A stretch of 64,000 nt of DNA from Macrolepiota albuminosa (GCA_027475525.1 JAMWFC010000092.1:868001-932000); one strand, 5' to 3'. Shown: positions 11,405 to 22,759, counted from the stretch's first letter. Notes: generated from the sequence alone by a model not told the origin. A program made the numbers and translations.

Positions 11405-12885
11405 GAGGAGGATATTCCTCGATTGTGCCAGCAATGGCAACTGGAGTTTGCTGATATTGTCAATGGAACAAAGGAAGAGCTTCCTCCATGGCAGGAGGTT
11501 AATCATGAGATCAACCTCATTGACGATAACAAGCAGTACAAGGATCATTTGCCTCGCTGCCCACGAGCACTTCAGGATCAACTTCATGAAAAGACGAATA
11601 GATACATAAACGCAAAGTGGTGGGAACCACGACCAGCGGTGCAAGCTGCACCATTGCTTTGTATTCCCAAGAAGGATGGAACATTACGGACTGCATTGGA
11701 TGCGTGACAGCGCAATGATAATACCGTCAAGGATGTAACACCTCTTCCAGATCAGGAAGTGATATGAGAATATGTCGCAACAGCGAAGTATAGGTCAAAA
11801 ATCGACCTCACAGACGCATACAAACAGGTTTGCATCCACGAAGAGGATATACCAAAGACACTGTTCTCGTCCCTGATGGGGACGTTTGTGAGTAACATCA
11901 TGCAGATTGGTGATTGTAATGCACCGGCGACATTTCAGAGGTTAATGACCTCAATCTTCCGAGATGTAATCGGGAAGTTTATGCACATCTATTTAGACAA
12001 TATATTCATATTTTCTGACTCCATTAAGGAGCATGAGCAGCACCTACGAGTTGTATTTGAACAGCTACGGAAGGCCAGTCTCTATCTCAAATGGAAGAAG
12101 TGCGAGTTGTACGCAACGAGTATAGATTGTCTCGGTCACGTCATTGACAAGAAGGGCATTCATCTGGATATGGATAAGCTCGACCGAATCCGAGAGTGGC
12201 ATACTCCACGCACATATAATGATATCCAACGATTTGTCGGACTGGTGAACTATATTGGCAACTTCTTGCCAGACATCACTGCATACACCGGGCTACTTAT
12301 GGCCATGACCCAGAATGGGTCACCGTTTCATTGGAGACCACTGCATCAGCGGTGTTTTGAGATGATTAAGTGCATATGCGCAAAAATGCCAGTCATCCGG
12401 CCAATTGACCCACGCATGGACAAGCCCATCTGGCTCATTTGTGATGCGTCGAAGACTAGGGTTGGGGCCATGTTTGGCCAGGGTAAAATGTGGCAGACTT
12501 GCCGACCAGCAGGATTTATGTCCCGTAAATTCACTGGGTTGGGGCCATGTTTGGCCAGGGTAAAATGTGGCAGACTTGCCGACCAGCAGGATTTATGTCC
12601 CGTAAATTCACTGCTGCTCAGCAGAATTATGCTGTGCACGAGTTAGAAACACTCGCAATCCTGGAAGCCCTCCTAAAGTGGGAGGATAAACTGATGGGAT
12701 ATAAGATCCACATTATTACGGATCACAAAGCACTAGAGTTCTTCAAGACTCAGGTGCACCTGTCTCCGCAACAACGTCGCTGGATTGACTACATGTCACG
12801 GTACCAGTTCGACATCACCTATGTAAAAGGTGAATTGAACAAAGTCGCGGATTGCCTGTCTCAATATTTTGAGAGTGATACTTGA
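11405..12885 (+). pseudogene. Element C reverse transcriptase and RNase H
   Basis: Gypsy RT colinear with D: K-K-D-G-T-L-R-T-A, K-I-D-L-T-D-A-Y, A-P-A-T-F-Q-R, then the palm motif Y-L-D-N (11990-12001) where D keeps Y-L-D-D. RNase H follows (H-E-L-E-T-L-A-I, T-D-H-K-A-L-E, Y-V-K-G-E-L-N-K-V-A-D). In-frame TGA codons at 11705, 11765 and 12883 fall where D has sense codons, mostly Arg. A 77-bp duplication (12459-12612) repeats part of RNase H and breaks the frame. Inactive by stops and by the lost catalytic Asp. Confidence 0.9.
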
Positions 12886-12951
12886 GATGACGTCCATGAC
12901 GCGCATGACTATGTCCAGGCGGACAAACGTATTGACCCAGAGGGCGAAGAT

Positions 12952-14688
12952 TTGCCTCTGCATCGGTTCCATGAAATCAGGGAACATAGGGTTGAGCTAC
13001 GTGCCATGCAAGTGCAGGAAAAACGTCGCAGTAAGCGACTGCACAAACAGCGAGAGATTTGCGATATTGAAGCCCAGGTGCTAGTAGATCATGAGGTCCC
13101 TCAGCCAAGTGAAGAGATGAGGCAAGAGGTGCCTACGAGAGGTACTGATATGACGCTCCAGCAAGCGCTGGAGTCACAGGACCATACGCCTGCACCGGCC
13201 GACTTAGGCAATGCGCAATTCCGCACACGTATCCAGCAAGAGTACAAGGATGATAATCTCTTCTTAGAGATTCTGAACAATATCCAAGCGCATCTGCGCT
13301 TCAAGGTGGAGCAGCAGCTCATCTACCTTACCAGACCCACGGGGTCCAAAGTCATCTGCATTCCCTGGGAGAGGTCGTTGATTACGACTATCCTGGACCA
13401 GGCCCATAGAGTAGTGGGCCACTTCAGAACTCAGAAAACGCTGGACTATGTGCGATGCTGGTACTGGTGGCTGCAAATGGCCAAAGAGACGAGCCAATTT
13501 TGCTCAACATGCGAGCTATGTCAACAGTCAAAAATTTCGACATTGAAGCCACCAGGAAAGCTGCATTCGCTACCTATACCGGTCAAACCTTGGAATTCGA
13601 TCAGGATGGATTTTATAGGGCCGTTCCCCGAGTCGAAAGGCTTTAACTACCTGTGGGTAGTGATCTGCAGAATGACCAGTATGGTCCATCTCATTTCGGT
13701 GAGAACCACCATGACAGCATCAGACTTGTCGTGGATCTATCTCAAGGAGATAGTATGCCTCCATGGACTGCCAAGTTCAATCGTAAGCGATCGAGACGCT
13801 AAGTTCACTTCCAAATGGTGGAAGGAGTTGCACAAACTGCTAGGAGCAAAGTTGCTCATGTCGACATTGTTTTATCCGCAAATGGATGGTCAAACTGAAT
13901 GTGCAAATAGAAATATCACGCAAATATTGCGAGCATTTGTACGTCCTGATCAGAAGGACTGGGTGGATAGATGTCCGCTGGTGGAATTTGCGATAAACGC
14001 GAGTATATCGGAAACCACAGGGTATTCACCCTTTGAACTCAACAATGGCTACATGCCATCCATGATTCGTGAACTTTGCACGGACAAAGTTATTCATGTG
14101 GGAGTGAAGCAGTTTGCGCGCAACGCGCTAAGGAATTTGGCAGATGCCCATGACGTGATTATAGAATCGCGTGTATGGCAAACCAAACATGCAAATAATC
14201 GCAGACGTGATGAGCCGGACATCGAGAAAGGGAGCCTAGTGTACCTTTCAACGAAGAACTTGAATCTGCCAAAAGGCAGGGTGAGTAAGCTGTGTCCGAA
14301 ATGGATTGGACCATATAAGGTTCTTGAGGCAGAGCCGAGCATGTCTAACTACGTGCTGGAACTACCCCAGGCGCTGCAAGCGTGCAGGATAGTGCCCAAG
14401 TTTCACGTGTCGCTATTGCAACCATATATGGCCAGTAGTGATGCGCTATTTCCTAATTGCGCAACTCCGGAGCCGTATGACTTTGGAACTGGCAATGACC
14501 AGGAGTGGTTCGTAGATGACCTCATAGGTCATCGGTGGACGAAGGGAAGCCTCGAATTCGAGGTGAGGTGGAGCCTAGGTGATACTACCTGGGAACCGCT
14601 AGTGAACTGCAAAGACCTTGCAGCAATGGACAGATACCTAGAGTTGCAGGGCGTGAAACACCCTCAACAGCTAGCAAAACGCGCATAA
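12952..14688 (+). CDS. Element C integrase with divergent chromodomain
   Basis: A 578-codon open frame ending in TAA, probably the natural polyprotein terminator. It contains the HHCC zinc finger (H-R-V-V-G-H-F ... C-x2-C at about 13410-13520) and the catalytic core with D in M-D-F-I-G-P-F, D in V-S-D-R-D-A and E in G-Q-T-E-C. The C-terminal chromodomain-like fold (about 14500-14640) has F-E-V-R-W-S-L and T-W-E-P. It matches D through 40441. The ATG at 12952 is internal to the polyprotein, not a real start. Confidence 0.88.
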   Translation: MPLHRFHEIREHRVELRAMQVQEKRRSKRLHKQREICDIEAQVLVDHEVPQPSEEMRQEVPTRGTDMTLQQALESQDHTPAPADLGNAQFRTRIQQEYKDDNLFLEILNNIQAHLRFKVEQQLIYLTRPTGSKVICIPWERSLITTILDQAHRVVGHFRTQKTLDYVRCWYWWLQMAKETSQFCSTCELCQQSKISTLKPPGKLHSLPIPVKPWNSIRMDFIGPFPESKGFNYLWVVICRMTSMVHLISVRTTMTASDLSWIYLKEIVCLHGLPSSIVSDRDAKFTSKWWKELHKLLGAKLLMSTLFYPQMDGQTECANRNITQILRAFVRPDQKDWVDRCPLVEFAINASISETTGYSPFELNNGYMPSMIRELCTDKVIHVGVKQFARNALRNLADAHDVIIESRVWQTKHANNRRRDEPDIEKGSLVYLSTKNLNLPKGRVSKLCPKWIGPYKVLEAEPSMSNYVLELPQALQACRIVPKFHVSLLQPYMASSDALFPNCATPEPYDFGTGNDQEWFVDDLIGHRWTKGSLEFEVRWSLGDTTWEPLVNCKDLAAMDRYLELQGVKHPQQLAKRA

Positions 14689-14911
14689 TGCGTGTGTGGT
14701 GGTGGAATGTGGACGAAGTCCACTTTGATAGCCGGTGAATAACCAGGTGGCTACTAATTGTGGCTGCTGTTTGTGACCGTTCATGCAACTATGATCGCTG
14801 GTGAGAGGCCGGGTGGCATGTATTTGTGGTTGTTTACACCACTAGCGGAGTTGGGAGATTGTTTTTTTTTCTTTCTTTTCTCAGTCCCAATACACGTAGT
14901 CTACGTGTCTA

Positions 14912-15841
14912 GTGAAAATGGCCTATTGGGGGCCGCAAAAGAGTGATCAGAGCCAGCAAGGCTCTAGTGGAGGGGGGAGACCCCTGAATATACAAATGTC
15001 AACTCAGAGGCAGCCACCATATCTGGCGGCGAGCCAGTTTCAGTCAGCGGTGGCCTATCCAGGCCGTGATGAGCTGCTTCCGTACCAGACACCCCTCCAC
15101 TCGCAAGAGATGGAGGTCGATGACGAAGGGCACTATGGGCACCCGGAGGACAGCATGCGCCGCAAGCGCTACTATCAGGAACCATTGTCACGTCCAACTG
15201 CATCGTATCCGACATATGTGGGTGTGGTGATGGGGCCGCCATCAGTACCATTGGCGCACCGGCCCGTGGAAGAGTCATATGAGGAGCCTGCGCCACAAGC
15301 GCAGATTGTAGCTGGGTCAGACGTGCTGTTGGGCAGACTGGAAGCAGCGGGACAGCCAGTCCCTGCAACTGCATCCTTCCTGCAGGACAGTTTGGCCGTG
15401 ATGGTGATGGAGGGGTTGCTCAACCAGATCGAGCTCATGAAGAGGCAGCGCATTGCAGCGCTGGAACAGATTGAACACGCGTCTAAGCGCAAAATCACCA
15501 CAAGTGAGGAATCAACTGCTGAAGTCAAGAGGGCTAGATATCAGCCCAGTCGACCGGTCAACCCTCCACGGGCAAGGATGCCGTTGGAAGCGCAATTCGC
15601 GCACCATGAGCAGCCTGCTCAGCCCATGGCTTCGTCATCGCGGTTACCCAAGTTGGGCCTGCAGGCCTCTTCAGAGTCGCTGGCTGCCGTCAGTGAACCC
15701 TTGGCAGGTCTGTCCCTGGGTCAGCAGGAAGCTGCATCATCTCGGGCCCCACCTAGGGGGCCCAAAACCGTCGCTGTGGCGCCAAGAGCGCCCATTATTG
15801 TCACTCCTTGCGCTGGGCCTGGAGGGAATACTCTGGCGTGA
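14912..15841 (+). pseudogene. Element C ORF3, extra sense-strand ORF behind pol
   Basis: A 309-codon frame 220 bases after pol, ending in TGA (15839-15841) and then open again for about 50 codons. It is rich in Gln, Ser, Pro and Arg, with a Lys/Arg patch K-R-A-R that could be a nuclear signal. It aligns with ORF3 of element D: a V-P-A-x-x-S-F-L-x-D block is followed by a helical segment and K-R-A-R at the same spacing (C about 15350-15540, D about 28150-28380). No known domain is recognised. Conservation between two diverged elements suggests a real element protein. Confidence 0.65.
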
Positions 15842-16069
15842 AATGCGCCTGCCCCTCCGGTGGCTCAGCCACAACCAGAATCGTCTGCCCTGACCAAGTT
15901 GGGGCCGTCTTGTCAGCGCCGTGGCCGCAAGCCGCCCCTCAATGCCTCCAAATTAGAGGTTATACTCTTTCCTGCTGGCATTCCTGCATGAGCAGGAGAA
16001 GTCCAGATGTTGTTCATGCTGCCGGTGTTTGTACCAGCCCCACCAGAGAAGTACCCTGTGGTTGTATTG

Positions 16070-16316
16070 ACCCCAGACCCCCGCATGCCAGAGCAGTATG
16101 ATGGTCTGGTGGCGATCTCGAGAGGGAAGACCATGCCTGAAAAAGGCAAAAAACCAGACCAGAGATATGAACACACTTATCAGGCCATTGCTAACACACC
16201 ACATGTGAGTAGGCAACTCCTGGGGCCACTTCAGAGCCCTCTCGAATGCCCTCTGCAATGTGTCCCCCCACAAAACATGCTGATTGTCCAGGACTACCGA
16301 GATAGTTCCTGTAATC
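16070..16316 (-). pseudogene. Exon homologous to the antisense gene of family A
   Basis: On the minus strand, opposite to C pol, codons from about 16316 downward match exon 2 of the antisense gene in family A (38337-38480), with 21 of about 43 residues identical by eye, including L-P-T-H-x-W-C-V-x-N-G. Many differences sit at third positions of the antisense frame. The intron site is conserved: A has a GTGAGT donor, here it is ATAAGT (damaged), followed by a T-rich tract and TTTCAG. Upstream the exon is cut by element E at about 16320. Downstream similarity fades. Confidence 0.65.
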
Positions 16317-16329
16317 ATTTACCCACCGG

Positions 16330-17154
16330 GGCAACACTGCTGGATCTGCTTTTGGAATTATGAATGATGGGCTCACATAAGGTGAGGAAGAGGCACAAAT
16401 GTGTCCTGCAGCAAGATGCTGCTCGATCAATGTCTGCCAGCTATCTCTATACTTTTGAGGACAAGAATAACTTCTGGCCACCATAATCTTGGCCAATGGC
16501 TTGACCTGTATATGATGATACACACTTGTCAGGAGCTCACTTGCATGTGGAAGATCTTCGGGAAACAAGGAAATGTAATGTTTCTTCATCTTTGCATCCA
16601 TCTTCTTCAACTTAGCTTGCAATTCCAGACTTTCAATCTGCACTCTCACTAATCCCATCAACAATGGTGCACTCATGCTAGAATGGCACCTGTCCAACAT
16701 CCTACCCCTTCCATTCTGCACAAACAAGGCATCCAGTTCGAAATGAACCAGTTTACACTTCTCACAAACAATGTCTTGCCCTTTCCAGATCTCTGCCCCT
16801 TCCTTTTTTGCATCCTTCTTATCTAACTATTGCTTAATGTGAGGCTCGACAGGTGGCTTTTTCTTGGCAGGTGAATTTAATAGATCAAAATCTCTCTGCA
16901 CGTCAATGGCGGAACGTGACAAGGAATCAACTACAATGTGATTTTGTTGCAAGAATTGAAGACCAAGTATCAACTCTGAGCAAAGATTTGGACAAACGAT
17001 GAATACTTGAGAATGCGAATGCCATTGTGCACAGGGGGATACTATTACCAGTTTAACATACTTCGATAAAACGTTCAATTCTTGGTCTTTGTTGTTCAAA
17101 AAAGTGCCAGAAACTTTGAGAGGATGTGGCAATGTGTGGACAGGCAATCCTAAT
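16330..17154 (-). pseudogene. Element E protease region and RT N-terminus, truncated
   Basis: The minus strand continues from E Gag through a retropepsin-like stretch (I-D-T-S-T-P, about 17205, degenerate for D-S/T-G; L-I-L-G-L-Q-F-L, about 16960) into the start of a gypsy RT: P-Q-K-Y-R-D-S-W-Q-T-L-I-E, S-S-S-P-Y-V-S-P-S-F-I-I-P-K-A-D and R-W-V-N-D-Y-R at about 16335-16450. The RT then stops abruptly against unrelated sequence. RT palm, RNase H and integrase are gone. Confidence 0.8.
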
Positions 17155-18460
17155 CTATCCATGAGCCTCAAAGAAATCATTGCTGGAGGGGTGCTGGTGT
17201 CGATCAATGTGTGATGTATTAGATAGGATAGGAGCAATGGATGGAGCCGAGACAAAATATGAATATGTGAGGTGCCGAGGAAGGTCGTACTCTGAGCCTG
17301 CATCACTGCTGTCATCCTCATCATCCAAGGAGTTGTTAAACACTGCTGCCACCATCATAGAACTGCCTCCCTTACTACCTGTGGTACCCTCCTTTGCCTG
17401 TGCAGCTGCCACAAAGGCAGGAGTGAGTTTTTGTTTCTCATATTCAACCAAGGTTAAAGGCTTATCCCCATCAGGACATTTCCAAGCCCAATGTCCCACA
17501 TACAACCTTTGACAACGATAACAACCACTATGCTGGTCGAGCAAGGCTTGCTCCTTTGTTGTGAGCGCATATATGTAGATACACAAGCTAGCATTTGTTG
17601 TAGATCCCAACCCACCCTGACCCCCACCATCCGGATTGCTAGAACTTGTTGTAGATGCATTTTCAGTTTGACCCGTGGACTTAGAAGAGTTTGTAATGTT
17701 CCAGAGGTGGGTCTTTGTTGACTGTGCAATGGAGTTTGCAAGATGTCTGCTTAGCTGATCTTTGCATCCCCTCAGAACAATGTCAAGGTCAGATACAGCC
17801 CTAAGCCAAACATGGAAATCTTTGATTTTATTGAGACACCCATCCTTATTCAATAAGGTGTATTCACATCTGAGATTGTCCTGGCAGTGAAGCAAAAGGT
17901 GATCACGCATCTTCGCCGCAGCAATGAAAAATTGAGGGTACATGCTCAACATGTTGTTAGCTTCTCTCAAATTGCAAGCCCATTCTCTAAAAACCTCATC
18001 ATCTTTCTGCTTAACTGTCAACCCCTGTGCCACTTCCCATGCCCAATCTGTGGCCAGTACCAGACTTTGAAGTCAAGCCATGAACAGCAGGAAGGTGAGC
18101 TTCTTCAATTCACCCTTGTTCTCTCAAACCCATGCACACACATCTGATGAATCAATATTAAACATAACCTTTTCAACCCTCTCCTCCTCCTGAATACTTT
18201 TGTGACTAAAAAAGCGCTTGGCACTGTATTCAAACGTGTCTAACTAATGAGGGCCAATAGATCCCCAGCCAATTATGGGCACATGACCTGCTGAAATCTG
18301 GGTAACCTCTGCCATATAGGATGTGAGCCCAATCTTTGACATGATCAAAAAAGGGGGACACATAGGCTCGTGGTCTTCATCAGAATCTGACAATGATACC
18401 GAACCCAATGAGACTTGGACTGAGAGCTGTTTGAGAAACTGAGAAGGAGATGAGGAATAA
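17155..18460 (-). pseudogene. Element E Gag
   Basis: The minus frame from about 18460 carries an acidic Ser/Asp N-terminus, a helical capsid-like region (E-W-A-C-N-L-R-E-A-N-N-M-L near 17970) and a zinc knuckle C-x2-C-x5-H-x4-C near 17475-17520, the hallmark of retrotransposon Gag. Stops here (for example a TAG near 18250) are not restricted to TGA, and the sequence is more diverged than A-D, so E is older. It belongs to a gypsy lineage different from A, B and C/D. Confidence 0.78.
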
Positions 18461-18586
18461 GGACAAGAATGTGAACGTGAAAATGAACAAGTACAAGAAA
18501 CACGTTGAGACTGTGCCCATGTGTGTGCCAGACTGATAAACTCCCAGACAGGTTGTTCTCCCAGCGAGACTAGAATCTACTCTCAG

Positions 18587-18598
18587 CCTTTTATAGCC
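18587..18598 (-). promoter_or_regulatory. TATA box, probable element E promoter
   Basis: The minus strand reads GGCTATAAAAGG about 130 bases upstream of the start of the Gag reading region, a good match to a TATA box. It is probably the U3/R promoter of an E LTR that is no longer recognisable as a pair. Confidence 0.45.
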
Positions 18599-18733
18599 AG
18601 AGTCCAATGATTCCCTCCCTTTTGACTGATCCAAAACCCTCCTACTCCAATGACAGTTCCTACGATGTTCTCTGTCAGAACGTTGTTTCTGCCCCGAAAA
18701 AAACCCAAACAGTGCTTCCATGTTCAGTGACAA

Positions 18734-19080
18734 GGATAGTCCAACGTACGGCCATCAATCAAGGGTAGAACCAGGCATGGATGAAGGAATTATATTGGTT
18801 GGCAGTTTAAAAAAAAGTGTAAACAGATTGTTAGTCTGTCTTTACTAGCTCGAGATCATAAACTGGAACACAATATATTTTTGTGCAAGAAGAAAACTAA
18901 GACTTTACTTCTACCCTCCTACTCCTTTATATGCACTGTCTCACTCAAAATAAGGTTTCCTTCTACCTCAATCTCTCCCCTATTCCTCCAATCAAAAGCC
19001 CCAATCCTCTGATCAAGACTTCCCCCTATTCCTGTATCTGTGTAGTGAGAAGCGGACTCTACTTACAGGCATGGCCCTTT
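18734..19080. other. Unassigned spacer between E and F
   Basis: AT-rich sequence with short pyrimidine tracts and no ORF of note. It may hold the decayed LTR of E and the 3' continuation of F. Nothing specific can be supported. Confidence 0.3.
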
Positions 19081-19640
19081 GTGATGGACTTGAAGGTCAT
19101 GTTGTTCCTGTCAAACAACTGGAGTTCAAGAAGTTTGTTAAGCTTAGTATGGGGGAGGTTGAGGCAATTGTTGATGAGGGCAGAGAGGGGCTCAGAGGTG
19201 GCACTGAGATGTATATGAATATGAATTACAAAGAACTGAGTGAACCAAGAGCAGAGGCTAAGAGGTTCCTCCTAGGAGTGCTGAGAGTCTTCTGAATTCA
19301 TTGTAGAGGGCAGAAACTTAAAGGAGATGGGTTCCTGGACTGTGCTGCAGTCAAGAGTGAGGGTAAGGGCTTTCCAATTGATCCAGGTGTTTGTAGTGCA
19401 CAGCCATGAAAGTCTGAGAACAAGAGGGGTAGCAACATGGAGTTTAGTGACCAGAAGCCAGAGAGTCTGGTGGTGGCTGGAGGTGAAGGTTACAGACATC
19501 TGCACAAAATGGGTAATGTTACCAGCTGAGGAGGTGCTGCCATTGAAGAGTTGGAAGTGGATGGGAAGGGGAAGCCTTTAAGGAGGTTGTAGAGCTAGGG
19601 CTGCCCAAGCTTCATCAATGACATTGTTGGTGACACTGCT
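19080..19640 (-). pseudogene. Element F tandem protease remnants
   Basis: The minus strand shows a first retropepsin relic (about 19640-19330; L-I-D-S-S-V-T, then V-T-K-L-H-x-x-x-P-L-V-L-R-L-S-W-L). After a short gap comes a second (about 19200-19080; P-L-S-A-L-I-N-N-C). They align respectively with the first and second protease modules of family A (32340-32740, 32960-33300). Catalytic residues are damaged in both. Confidence 0.65.
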
Positions 19641-20229
19641 ATCAATAAGAGTATTGATAGGCTCCAGAGAAGAGACAAGAGTGGTTCAAAGAAGAAGGGA
19701 TTGGAGAGAGTGCAAGGGAAGGTGAGTAAGGAGGGTGTCTGAAGAATGTTGAACCAAGACACAGAAATGAGAAACTGGAGCAGAAAAGACATCATAGTCT
19801 GATCCACAATTCAGAATGTCTTCTGTTTCTAAATTGCCAGATTGTTTTTCATGAACTAGAAGTCACACTCTTCTCTGTCAATGGTTCAGATAGCCTATCC
19901 CATGGCCTGATGTTTTGGGCAGCTGCCAATGAAGTGTCTGAGTTTCTTGCAGAGGAGGCAGGTATCCTTCTAGCATCATTATTCTTGAACTTCCTTGAAG
20001 ACATTGATCCAGAGCTGGTCAGGGTTCCTGACTCAGTTCATGTGGAGGGCCTCTTCCTCATTGTCTTTGGAGTGTCAGGGTCATTGGAATATTTGAGAAG
20101 GGGGTTGGGAATATTGTTAACATCAGCAGCAATGAGGACAGCTGAAGGTTGCAATGCTGGAGCACATGGTATTCTTCATGGTCCTTGTCTCAGGATGGGA
20201 TGCAAGGTGAAGGCCAGGGAAGCTTGGCT

Positions 20230-20990
20230 TGGGGCTCCAGGAGCATTGGCCTTTCAGTAGGGTCTTCCCAAGAACTGAAGTATTTGTTGCAGTCCTCCCA
20301 GTATCTTTGATCAATCTGGGTTACTGTAGTCATTGTATGTTGCTTCCTTGGGAGTGAGGTGGAGGATGTCCTTGATCTGTTGGAGGAGCACACATTGGAG
20401 GGCAAACTGGAAGGTATTGTAGTTCCAGCCCATCTCATAGGCCTCTTTTTTGAAACTGAATGATAATGATGGCAAAGCACTTCTCAGACCTCATTCAGTG
20501 GTTGAAGAGGTTTTCCTTGATCTCTGTGACAGTGTCAAAGATGCTGAATTATTGGAGTTGAACTGGAGGAGAGCTATGTAGTGGTTGAAGGCCAGTCTCT
20601 GCAAGTACAATGTAGTGAACATGATGCGAGAGCCTTTGAGTTGAAATGTGACAGATTTGGCCTGGAATGCATTGAGACACTGCATTAGGAAGGTCCACCA
20701 TCTCTGGAGGTCACATCCATGAAAGGGCTTAGGTTTCTAGATGTCTAGCTTACCTTTTCTAGCAAGAGTGTCTCTGGTGTTGTCTTGTGGATTTGGATTG
20801 TGTGGAGGAGGAGCAGCATTGTAGTAGTAGTAATAGTGATTCTCTCCTCCCTGCTGAGATGAGAAGGCATCTGTGGTGACACCCCATCCTCCAGGAGGCC
20901 CTCCATCAAATGGGCCTCCTAGTGGTGGTCTGAGAGCCCACTGGGAATTGAGAGTTTGCTGTGTGAGGGTGGTGAGGGGCTGTTGGATCT
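20230..20990 (-). pseudogene. Element F Gag remnant (ancient family-A relative)
   Basis: The minus strand aligns with family-A Gag around 30930-31690: G-G-P-P-G-G-W-G, the H-Y-Y-Y-Y-Y-N run, L-D-I-x-K-P, L-N-A-F-Q-A-K-x-x-T-F-Q, and Q-I-D-Q-R-Y-W-E-D. Numerous frameshifts and stops (both TAG and TGA) and an AT shift show long decay. It ends near 21000 rather than reaching an LTR; the missing N-terminal part resembles 48404-49460. Confidence 0.75.
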
Positions 20991-21756
20991 GAGGGGGTTT
21001 AAAGCAGGAGGAGGCTGGCCTGAAGGAGAGAGGAACAAGAAGAGCCCTGTTTAGCAGAGCATTAAGGTCATTGGCTATAAGGAGGTTGGAGGGAGTCCAA
21101 GATAGGGCAGGGCCTGCCCATACAGGCCTGAGAGTCCCTTGCAAGCCAGGGTAGGGCATCACAACGGTACGTGTCATACATTGTACGGGAGCTCGCTTTG
21201 TGCCATACCATATGTGTCCAGCGGAGTCCGCTACACTGGAGCGGAGCAGTTCCCACAGTGCCGTAGAATACAGAGCCGTGGATGTGTCACAATGTGCTGT
21301 ATGACATGGTCCAGTAGATCAATAAAAGGTGGGCACACACATGTGCACGCAGGTCCGGCGGATGCCAGTAGACACTAGTGGATGTCAATGTGCGTCAGCA
21401 GCCGCTGGCAGGCATCAGCCCACAAGTGAAAACCTCCTCCATTGGCAGACTTCATGGCATGAATAAACCCTCCTCAAGATTCCCCACTTCCCTCCCCTCT
21501 CCATTCCTCCCCGCAATAACTCGAGGCTGCGCATCTCCCCTTCCCTCCCTTTCCCACCCCCAACACCAACATACATCCACAAAGGGCCCTGCAAACCTAT
21601 GCAGGCCTACGCAAGCCACCAGCAGACATCCATGCAGATGTATGTTGATGGACTCAAACCTACGTGGGCCCATGCAGGCCTGTGCAGGGCACCAGTGGAC
21701 ATCCACAGAGTCTGGTTGGACCAAGGAAAAAGGTAACTTCGTCTTGCCCACCGTAT

Positions 21757-21836
21757 GCCTGTGGGGAGGAATCGAACTCCCAGCCTTGGGAAAGCCTCCA
21801 GCAACGGAACACACATTTAACCATTGCACCACAGGT
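21757..21836 (-). repeat. tRNA-like sequence, probable SINE head or tRNA pseudogene
   Basis: The minus strand begins ACCTGTGG and ends CACAGGC (acceptor arms pair except the first base). It has a D-arm-like GTGCAATGGTTAA and a T-arm GGGAG-TTCGATTC-CTCCC with one extra loop base. The anticodon arm is not clean and the variable region is long, so a working tRNA is unlikely. The following 250 bases (21500-21750) repeat CATCCATGCAG/GGCCTGCA-like phrases and could be the SINE body. Confidence 0.45.
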
Positions 21837-22009
21837 CCATTACTAACAGATAGATTCAAAGGTCGGATAACACAATGAATGGATGCCCACCTATGTTTCC
21901 GCAGGTTTCCATATGGATTTTTTGAGGTGGAAGGGGGGTGGCATACCTCCCAAAAGAGTTTTTGTGGCTTGAAAGGGGTGTTGGCATCAGCAGCCATCAG
22001 CTGGCATCC

Positions 22010-22150
22010 ATCGGAGTTTGTTGGCAGCTGTCATGACCCGCTGGCATCTGTTGGCATCCGTTGGCATCTGTCATGCATCTGTTGGCATCTGCCGGATATC
22101 CGCTGATATCTGTTGGCATCCACAGGAATCCATCAGCAACCCCCGGCATC
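22010..22150 (+). repeat. Short GTTGGCATC-type tandem repeat
   Basis: About ten imperfect copies of a 9-12 base phrase (TGTTGGCATC and variants) in a stretch with no ORF of note. It looks like a simple minisatellite. Confidence 0.6.
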
Positions 22151-22385
22151 GTCTGGCATCAGGGCAGGAGAGAAGGAAATGGGGTGCGTGGGTGTCTGCC
22201 ACATGGAGTGGCATCTTGGAGAGTGTGGGGAGTGGCAGAAGAGGGATGGGGGTGGGGAGAAAGAGGGGGAAAGGGGAAGGGGAGGAGCATGGGTGTCTGC
22301 TGATATGCCAGCGGACGTAGCAGACATCGGATGTTAGGTCAGGGGGGAGGAGGGAAGCAGGGTGCATGTGGTGGACGGGGGTGGT

Positions 22386-22757
22386 ATAAGGGCGACCTCT
22401 AGAGGCTGTGGCTCAGTCACACAGCTGGCAGAGGGAAATCCAAAGTGTATTAGAATATATACTGACAATATCAAGGTAGCTACTCACCTGGCAGAGGGAA
22501 ATCCAAAGAGAACAAGTCTGGGGATTCCCTATGCCAGGTTGGACGCTTCTGGGGCCTCTGAAGCGTGGAAAACAACTGTACAGTACAACAAAACCTTAAA
22601 AACTCGAAAATTGACTAACCAAACAAGTGTGCAAACAAGGGAGGAAAACTCCGGACCTTAGAAGTCAGAAAGGCAAACTCCGGCTTATCTAAGCAGCCTG
22701 GAGTGGTGCTGAAGGGCCCACACTTGTCTGAGTGATAGCTAAAGAACCAGAGCACCT
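22386..22757 (-). mobile_element. Partial B-family LTR
   Basis: Near-identical reverse complement of 25500-25873. Over the last 100 bases I see one difference, a CG to TG. The LTR's first 143 bases are missing at the right-hand breakpoint (22757), where unrelated sequence begins. No partner LTR or internal region is adjacent. Confidence 0.8.
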
Positions 22758-22759
22758 CT

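Noticed and set aside
15950..16363. Plus-strand continuation of element C ORF3
   Set aside because: The frame is open, but similarity to family A lies in the antisense frame with third-position changes and a shared intron site, so the minus strand is the better coding call for this piece.
22010..22150. GTTGGCATC repeat as a CRISPR or telomere-like array
   Set aside because: Units are only 9-12 bases, irregular, and do not resemble TTAGGG.
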